Source: Stenotrophomonas maltophilia (lineage in GTDB: Bacteria > Pseudomonadota > Gammaproteobacteria > Xanthomonadales > Xanthomonadaceae). Taken from it: 41,762 nt of DNA. The notes below the pieces were generated by a model. The model saw only the letters and a program-made list of their open reading frames with translations, did not search any database and had not been told where the DNA came from. Of this stretch, positions 19,001 through 26,300 are shown piece after piece; the stretch's first letter is position 1; each line of letters starts with the position of its first letter. The position numbers were made by a program, and so were the translations under genes. The stretch is taken from positions 68,570 to 110,331 of the forward strand of contig DEZI01000035.1 in assembly GCA_002364755.1 (NCBI GenBank). The letters run 5' to 3'.

Positions 19001-19939
19001 GCGCTGTTCGACGCCTGGTGGTCGGTCACCCACGCGATGCAGAAGCGTCGCGACAATCCGGCCAACGCCGATGCCGAGCGTGAGGTAGCGCGTGCGTTCA
19101 CCGCGCCGGGCCTGAAGCCGAAGCTGAGCTTCGACCTCAACGAAGACGTGGCCGCGCCGTTCATCAGCACCGGTGCACGTCCGCGCGTGGCCGTGCTGCG
19201 CGAACAGGGCGTCAACGGCCAGATCGAAATGGCCAACGCCTTCGAACGTGCAGGCTTCCGCGCCTACGACGTGCACATGAGCGACCTCATCGAAGGCCGC
19301 GTCGCCCTGCAGGACTTCACCGGCCTGGTGGCCTGTGGGGGCTTCAGCTACGGCGACGTGCTCGGTGCCGGTCGTGGCTGGGCGACCTCGATCCTGGAGC
19401 GCAGCGCGCTGCGTGATGCCTTCGCCGCGTTCTTCGCCCGCGAGGACAGCTTCGCCCTTGGCGTGTGCAACGGCTGCCAGATGATGAGCCAGCTGAAGGA
19501 CATCGTCCCCGGCGCCGAGCACTGGCCGCAGTTCCGCCGCAACGCCAGCGAGCAGTTCGAAGCCCGCACCGCGCTGCTGGAAGTGGTGGAGTCGCCGTCG
19601 ATCCTGCTGCGTGGCATGGCCGGGTCGCGCCTGCCGGTGGCGGTGGCCCATGGCGAAGGCCGTGCGGTGTTCGCCAATGCGGTGGACCAGGCGGCCGCAC
19701 GCGTGTCGCTGCGCTACGTCGATGGCAACGGCAACGTTGCCAGCCAGTACCCGCTGAACCCGAACGGTTCGCCTGACGGCATCACTGGCCTGACCAGCAC
19801 CGACGGTCGCGTCACCATCATGATGCCGCACCCGGAACGTACCCCGCGCGCGCTCAACCTGAGCTGGGCCCCGGCCGAGTGGCAGGGTGATTCGCCGTGG
19901 ATGCGCATGTTCCGCAACGCGCGGGTATGGTGCGGCTGA
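16055..19939 (+). CDS. purL: Phosphoribosylformylglycinamidine synthase
   Basis: PurL converts FGAR to FGAM with glutamine and ATP in purine synthesis. This is the large single-chain form of 1294 residues (E. coli 1295). The N-terminal adaptor domain starts MMVLEGAPALSLFRRERL, like E. coli MMEILRGSPALSAF. The two AIRS-like halves include SGFSVSHLRIPELPQPWE and NPIKFFHDVGAGGLSNAIPEL. The C-terminal class I glutaminase has catalytic C1138 (GVCNGCQMMSQL), H1259 and E1261 (MMPHPERTPR). The frame is open far upstream (15371), but that part is intergenic repeat DNA. The start is the first of two adjacent ATGs, 16055. A terminator follows at 19981. Confidence 0.98.
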   Translation: MMVLEGAPALSLFRRERLESRLQSIAPSLRISGAWHVYLVQPEGTAAPDVATLCRILEAQPQAEAIADGAVSRIVVPRLGTLSPWSSKATELVRGAGQPVSRVERGLRIDVQGWPTGAAAQQALVKALHDPMTQSVLDTVDQGQALFTTPARGELERVPVDQLEAANQRLGLAMAQDEIDYLRERFTALGRSPSDVELMMFAQANSEHCRHKIFNASWTIDGQEQDRSLFRMIKNTHQQTPQHTLSAYSDNAAVIEGHPASRYRPDPASGEYRREPQVPSAFQIKVETHNHPTAIAPFPGASTGNGGEIRDEGATGRGGKPKAGLSGFSVSHLRIPELPQPWEAPRALNPRMAPALEIMTDGPLGGAAFNNEFGRPNLLGYFRSFELPEGADLVRAYDKPIMLAGGLGAIDRIQVDKIPLQAGDAVIVLGGPAMLIGLGGGAASSVASGESAEDLDFASVQRDNPEMERRCQEVIDRCVAMGANNPIKFFHDVGAGGLSNAIPELLHDSNVGGVIDLGKVPTDDPSLSPMQLWCNESQERYVLGVAQERLAEFAALCARERCPFAAVGVATAEEHLVVAYGAVPGHTPPDAPIDLPMDVLFGKPPKMHRDTAHPPAPRWPALKTGGLDLQEAGLRVLAHPTVASKNFLVTIGDRSVGGLTAREQMVGPWQLPVADVAITLADFDGVAGEAMSLGERTPLALLDAAASARMAVGEALTNLCAAPVDALDEIKLSANWMAAAGHPGEDALLYDAVKAVGMELCPQLDISIPVGKDSLSMQAQWHDQGEAHKSVSPVSLVISAFAPVADVRQQLTPLLDRDVDSELWLIGLGAGKQRLGGSILAQVHAGHGDLPAFAGAAPDLDDPQRLRGFFELIRDARQAGLLLAYHDRSDGGAFAALCEMAFASRLGLDITLDAWGDDPFRSLFNEELGAVVQIAREDRAAFADLIERHALIECAQRIARPTTAAVVRVSLGGENLAEWRWEALFDAWWSVTHAMQKRRDNPANADAEREVARAFTAPGLKPKLSFDLNEDVAAPFISTGARPRVAVLREQGVNGQIEMANAFERAGFRAYDVHMSDLIEGRVALQDFTGLVACGGFSYGDVLGAGRGWATSILERSALRDAFAAFFAREDSFALGVCNGCQMMSQLKDIVPGAEHWPQFRRNASEQFEARTALLEVVESPSILLRGMAGSRLPVAVAHGEGRAVFANAVDQAAARVSLRYVDGNGNVASQYPLNPNGSPDGITGLTSTDGRVTIMMPHPERTPRALNLSWAPAEWQGDSPWMRMFRNARVWCG

Positions 19940-19980
19940 CGGCGCATCCGCCGCGCAGGCTGCAATGCGATGAAGTACGG

Positions 19981-20012
19981 AAAACCCGGCAGGCGACTGT
20001 CGGGTTTTTCTT
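19981..20012 (+). terminator. Rho-independent terminator after purL
   Basis: AACCCGGCAG / CTGTCGGGTT (one G-T pair) with loop GCGA, ending in a T-rich run TTTTTCTTT. Preceded by AAAA, so it may also work on the other strand. Confidence 0.85.
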
Positions 20013-20159
20013 TATTCGGGCAGAAACTCCTGCTGCAGCGGTGAGTTACATGCATTTACATGGCGTCGATAACTCGTCACAAGAAAATAACAAAATCGCA
20101 GACTAAACAGGTAAAAACGAGAACTGGTTCACGGCAAACGCTTTTCCTGCGTCAAAGTC

Positions 20160-20187
20160 TTGACGATCTGGAAAGTTCCCGTTAACA
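20160..20187 (+). promoter_or_regulatory. Candidate sigma-70 promoter for the adhesin gene
   Basis: TTGACG at 20160-20165 is five of six to the -35 consensus. After 16 bases comes TTAACA at 20182-20187, a weak -10. It would give a leader of about 190 bases before the ATG at 20385. The leader carries two short hairpins (near 20301-20312 and GGACC / GGTCC at 20319-20332). Confidence 0.4.
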
Positions 20188-20384
20188 CTTGGGCCCTGTT
20201 TCAATTCTGTTCATATCGCAGTAACCGCACGTCGCTCTGCGCCCGGTTTTCTGTCGCTGCGCGGCGTTCGGCAATACCCGCAGTAAATCACGCGAATGAC
20301 GCCCCCAGGGGGGACGTTGGACCAGAGGGTCCGGCGATGGCGTTGCTTTGCCCAAAACCAGCCCAGAAATCAGGAGCCGTATCG

Positions 20385-23300
20385 ATGAATCGGATTTATC
20401 GCAAGGTCTGGAACAAAGCACGGGGTCAGTTGGTGGTGGCCTCGGAACTGGCCTCTTCCGACACCCGCGGTGGGGTCGTCGACCAGCGCCGCGATGCCGA
20501 CCACGTCCGGCCGGTGACCCTGGCCGCAGCCCTTGCCCTGGCCATGGGACTGGGAGGCTCCGGCCTCGTTGCCGCACAGTCGGTGGAAGTGGGCGGCAAC
20601 GCCAACTGCGTGACCCTCAGCAGCAGCGTGATCGACCAGTGCGTGGTCGACGGCAGCGCCAATGCCAGCGGCCGCAACGCGGTGGCTGTGGGTACCGGCA
20701 GCACCGCCAGCGCCGCCAACAGTGTCGCGCTGGGCGCCGGCTCCACTGCCAACCGCGCCAACACCGTGTCGGTGGGCGCAACCGGCAGCGAACGACAGAT
20801 CACCAACGTGGCCGCTGGTACCGCAGCCACCGATGCGGTCAACCGCGCGCAGCTCGATGCGCAGGCGCAGGCCACCCAGGCCGCAGTGGCCACCGCCACC
20901 GCGCAGGGCCGCCGCTACTTCAAGGCCGATGGTGCGGGCGATGACAGCGACGCCGCGCAGGTCGATGGCGAAGGCGCATTGGCCGCCGGCGCATCGGCCA
21001 CCGCCGATGGCGACGACACCACGGCGCTGGGCCACAACGCACAGGCAACCGCTGACAGCGCCACCGCCGTCGGCGCGCAGTCGCAGGCCTCCGGCAGCGG
21101 CAGCACCAGCATCGGCGCAGGCAGCACTGCCAGCGGCACCGCATCGGCCAGCTTCGGCGCCGGTGCCGAAGCCAATGGCGCTTACAGCACCGCACTGGGC
21201 GGCCTGTCCAACGCCTCGGCCTTCAACGCAACCGCGGTCGGCAACGCCGCCAGTGCCAGCGGCTCCAACAGCGTGGCCGTCGGCGGCGATGCCGAAGCCA
21301 GCGGCGCCTACAGCACCGCCACCGGCCAGGGCAGCCTCGCCACCGGCACCAACGCGGTGGCCGTGGGGGGCGCACTGTTCGGCCTGCTGCCGACCGAAGC
21401 CTCGGGCGATTACTCCACCGCCGTCGGCGGCGGCGCGTGGGCGCCGGGCACCAATGCCACCGCATTGGGCAATGCCGCCGAAGCGCAGGGCGCCAACAGC
21501 GTGGCGCTGGGTGCCGATTCGATCGCCGAGCGTGACAACACCGTCTCGATCGGTGGTGCCGGCAACACCCGCCAGATCACCAACGTCGCTGCCGGTACCG
21601 AAGGTACCGACGCGGTGAACAAGGACCAGCTGGACGAGGTCGCCGCGACCGCGGAGAACACCCGCAAGTACTTCCAGGCCAGTGGCAGCGATGACAGCGA
21701 TGCCGGCGCCCTGGCCGAGGGCGACAGCGCGCTCGCCGCCGGCGAAGCCGCCAACGCCATCGGCGATGGCACCACTGCGCTCGGCGGTGGTGCCGTGGCC
21801 ATTGCCGCGCAGGCCACGGCGGTCGGCTACAACAGCCTGGCCACCGGCGAGAACGCCTCGGCCGTGGGCACCAACGCACAGGCCAGCGGCAGCGACAGCG
21901 CCGCGCTGGGCAGCGGTGCGGTGGCCAGTGAAACCAGCACCACCGCAACCGGCGCCGGTGCACAGGCCACGGCGGTCTACAGCACCGCCAGCGGTGCCGA
22001 AGCCGTTGCCAGCGGGGCGCAGTCGCTGTCCAGCGGCTTCCGCGCGGCGGCGTCGGCCGACGGCGCCACCGCTGTCGGCGGTTACAGCGAAGCCAGCGGC
22101 CGACTCGGTTCGGCACTGGGTTATGGCACCGTCGCCAGTGGCGCCAACAGCACTGCTGCGGGCGTGTTCGCCACGGCCACCGGTGCCGGCGCCGTCGCCG
22201 TCGGTGAAGCCAGCGAAGCGACCGGCGACGAGAGCGTGGCCATCGGCGGCAGCACCTACTTCGGCCTGATCACCTCGCGCGCCAGCGGCTACGGTGCATC
22301 AGCCTATGGTGCCGGCGCTTGGGCCACCGAAGACTATGCAACCGCGATCGGCTGGAATGCCTGGGCCGATGGCGCGCAGTCCACCGCGCTCGGTGCCAGC
22401 GCCACCGCCAACGGGAGCAACAGCGTCGCCCTCGGCGCGGCCTCGCTGGCCGACCGTGACAACACCGTGGCCGTCGGCAGCGACGGCAACGAACGCCAGG
22501 TGACCCATGTCGCCGCAGGCACCGAAGACACCGATGCGGTCAACGTCGGCCAGCTGAAGGACGTAGCTGCGGTGGCCGATACCACCGCCAAACGCTTCCA
22601 GGCCACCGGCAGCAGCAACAGCGATGCCGGTGCACTGGCCGACGGTGACGACGCGCTCGCCGCCGGCGAGGCCGCCAATGCCATCGGCAACGGCGCCACC
22701 GCGGTCGGCGCCGGCGCAACCGCCGTCGCCCAGAACGCCACCGCCGTCGGCTACAACGCGCTGGCCAGCGGCCAGAACAGCGCCGCCTTCGGCAACAACG
22801 CACAGGCCGCCGGCCCGGGCAGCGTCGCCGTCGGTGGCGCCGCCGTCGATGAAGACGGCAACCCGCTGATCACCAGCGGTGGCGTGCCGGTGGAAACCGG
22901 TGCCACCAGCGCCGGTGTCGGTGGTACTGCCGTCGGTGCCAGCGCCGAAGCCAGCGGCTTTGCCGCCTCGTCCTACGGTGTCGGCGCCTATGCCGTCGGC
23001 GCTCAGTCCGCGGCCTTCGGTGCGGTGGCCAATGCAGTGGGTGACTACTCCACCGCGCTGGGCACGCAGAGCAACGCCACCGGCACCAGCAGCGTGGCCA
23101 TCGGTGGCCCGGCCGACCTGATCCCGGGCCTGGGCTTCTTCGTGCAGACGCAGGCCAGTGGCGAAGCCGCTACCGCGGTCGGTGCAGGTGCCATCGCCAG
23201 CGGCGATTATGCCGTGGCCAACGGCAGCCTGACCGAAGCCTCCGGCGCCGAATCGACGGCGGTGGGCTACTTCGCCTATGCGCCGGGCGAGAACGCCAGC

Positions 23301-26300
23301 GCGCTGGGTGCGCAGACCTGGGCCAGCGGTGCGCAGAGCAGCGCCGTGGGCTACTACGCCACCGCGCGTGGCGCCAACAGCGTCGCGCTCGGTGCCAACT
23401 CCGAAGCGGTGCGCGACAACAGCGTGGCCGTCGGCAGCGAAGGCAACGATCGCCAGATCACCAATGTGGCCGCGGGTACCGAAGACACCGATGCGGTGAA
23501 CAAGGCCCAGCTCGATGCCGTGGCCAGCACTGCCGACACCACCGCGCGCTTCTTCCAGGCGCAGGGCGAGGAGGGCAGCGATGCCGGCGCCTACGCCGAA
23601 GGCGAAGGTGCGGTGGCTGCGGGTTCGGCCAGCAACGCGATCGGCGCAGGCGCGCTTGCGCAGGGCGCAGGTGCCGGTGCCATCGGTGCCGACACCGTGG
23701 CCCTCGGTCGCAACACCTTCGCCGACGGCGACGGTGCAGTCGCCATAGGTGGCCTGGGCCAGGCCTATGACGAGTACAACCAGCCGCTGCTGGATGACCA
23801 AGGCAATCCGGTGCTGACCGGCACCACTGCCTCGGCCGGTTCCACCGCAGTGGGCAATGCCGCACAGGCCACCGGTGCCAGCAGCAGCGCCTTCGGCAAT
23901 GCCGCGCAGGCGACCGGTGACAACAGCTTCGCCGCAGGCGGCAAGTCGCGCGCCAACGGCAGCTATTCCGTGGCCATCGGCGACAGTGCCTTCGCCAAGG
24001 CTGACGACAGCACCGCCGTCGGCGGTTACAGCACCGCCAGCGAGGAAGGCGCGACCGCCTTCGGTGCAGGTGCGTGGGCGACCGGTACCAACGCCTCGGC
24101 CTTCGGCCCGGCGGCCTGGGCCAGTGCCAACGGCGCGACCTCCATCGGCTACAACAGCTGGGCCAACGGCGTCAGCTCTACCGCCGTCGGCCGCGGTGCC
24201 TTCAGCTACGGCGATTACAGCCTGGCGCTGGGCTTCCAGGCACTCGGCAACAACGTCAACAGCATCGCGGTGGGCACGAATACCGTAGCCGGTGGCGAAA
24301 GCGCCATCGCCCTCGGTGCCGGCAGCACCGCCAACGGCAACAACGCGGTGGCCCTCGGCGCAGGCTCGGTGGCTGACCGCGACCGCAGCCTGTCGGTCGG
24401 CAGCGCCGGCAGCGAACGCCAGGTCACCAACGTCGCCGCCGGCACCCAGGCCACCGATGCAGTGAACAAGGCCCAGCTGGATGAGGTGGCTGCCAGCGCA
24501 GGCACCGGCAACAAGTTCTTCCAGGCCAGCGGCAGTGACGACAGCGATGCCGCCGCCTACGTGGAAGGCGACAACGCGTTGGCCGCCGGCGAAGCCGCCA
24601 ACGCCATCGGTGATGGTGCCATCGCCTTGGGCAGCGGTGCCACTTCCATCGGCACCAACACGCAGGCGATCGGCTTCAATGCCCTGGCCACGGCGGACAA
24701 CGCCAGCGCCATTGGCGCCAACGCGCAGGCCACCGGCGAGTACGCCACCGCGCAGGGTGCGGAAAGCGAAGCCAGCGGCGAGCAGAGTGCCGCCTTCGGT
24801 GCCGCTGCCGTGTCCAGTGGTGCCGGCAGCACCGCCACCGGCGTGCTGTCCGAAGCCAGCGGCGAGGAAGCCGTGGCGGTGGGTTACTTCAGCAGCGCCA
24901 GCGGCGAAGCCGCCACCGCGGTCGGCAGCGAGAGCGTCGCAAGCGGTACCGCTTCGGCGGCGTTCGGCATCGGTGCCGAAGCCACTGGCGGCTACAGCAC
25001 CGCCATCGGCGGTTATGCCAGCGCATCGGCCTTCAACGCCACCGCGTTCGGCAACTTCGCCAATGCCTCCGGTTCCAACAGCGTGGCGCTCGGTGGCGAT
25101 TCGGAAGCCTCCGGGGCCTACGCCACCGCCACCGGCCAGGGCAGTCTGGCGACCGGCGTGAACAGCGTGGCCATCGGCGGTTCGCTGTTCGGCCTGCTCG
25201 CCACCGAAGCATCGGGTGATTACTCCACCGCGGTCGGTGGTGGTGCCTGGGCGCCGGGCACCAACGCTACGGCGCTGGGCAACGCAGCCGAAGCACAGGG
25301 CGCCAACAGCGTGGCCCTGGGCGCCGATTCGATTGCGGACCGCGACAACACGGTCTCGGTCGGTGGTGCTGGCAATACGCGCCAGATCACCAACGTCGCG
25401 GCCGGCACCGAAGGCACCGATGCGGTGAACAAGGACCAGCTGGACGCCGTCGCCGCGACCGCGGAGAACACCAGCAAGTACTTCCAGGCCAGCAGCAGCG
25501 ACGACAGCGATGCTGGCGCGTATGTTGAAGGCGACAACGCACTGGCCGCCGGTGAGGCCGCCAATGCCATCGGCGACGGTGCCACCGCGCTCGGCAGTGG
25601 TGCCACCGCGGTGGCGGCCAACGCCACCGCTGTCGGCTTCAACAGCCTGGCGACCGGCGGCAACGCCGCAGCGATCGGCAACAACGCCCAGGCGACCGGC
25701 GAAGACAGCGCCGCCCTCGGCAGCGGTGCGGTCGCCAGCGAAACCAGCAGCACCGCCACCGGTGCCGGCGCGCAGGCCACTGCCGCCTACAGCACTGCCA
25801 ACGGTGCCGAAGCCATCGCCAGTGGCGCGCAGTCGCTGGCCAGCGGCTTCCGCGCCTCCGCCTTGGCTGATGGCACCACTGCGGTGGGCGGCTACAGCGA
25901 AGCCAGCGGTCGCCTCGGCTCCGCGCTGGGCTACGGCACCCTGGCCAGTGGTGCCAACAGCACCGCAGCCGGCGTGTTCGCCACCGCCAGCGGCGCCAGC
26001 TCCGTGGCCATGGGTGATTCCAGCGAAGCCACGGGCGATGAAAGCGTTGCCATCGGCGGCAGCACGTTCTTCGGCCTGATCCCGGCGCGTGCCAGCGGTT
26101 ACGGCGCGGCGGCCTTCGGTGCCGGTGCCTGGGCGACCGACGACTACGCCACCGCCATCGGCTGGAACTCCTGGGCCGGTGCAGTGCAGTCCACCGCGCT
26201 GGGTGCCGGGGCCACCGCCAACGGCATCAACAGCGTCGCGCTGGGCGCAGGCTCCACAGCCGACCGTGACAACACGGTGGCCGTCGGCAGCGAGGGCGGC

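Larger units (their letters stand above)
19940..20384. other. 445-base intergenic region before the adhesin gene
   Basis: It holds the purL terminator (about 19981-20012), then a stretch richer in A and T than the genes around it (about 20030-20200), a candidate promoter (20160-20187) and two small hairpins in the leader (20301-20312 and 20319-20332). The adhesin frame is open back to 20160, but that part lacks any signal-like or family sequence. The low GC could be an upstream regulatory region for a nucleoid protein such as H-NS/MvaT; that is speculation. Confidence 0.7.

Noticed and set aside
15731..19831. Very long minus-strand open frame across purL
   Set aside because: Shadow of high-GC codon bias; the plus strand is an unambiguous purL. 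The same holds for the plus-strand frame over valS at 3299-6211.
20160..20384. Upstream extension of the adhesin frame by 75 codons
   Set aside because: It has no ribosome-binding site of note, contains the candidate promoter, and would bury the extended signal peptide that normally starts the protein.
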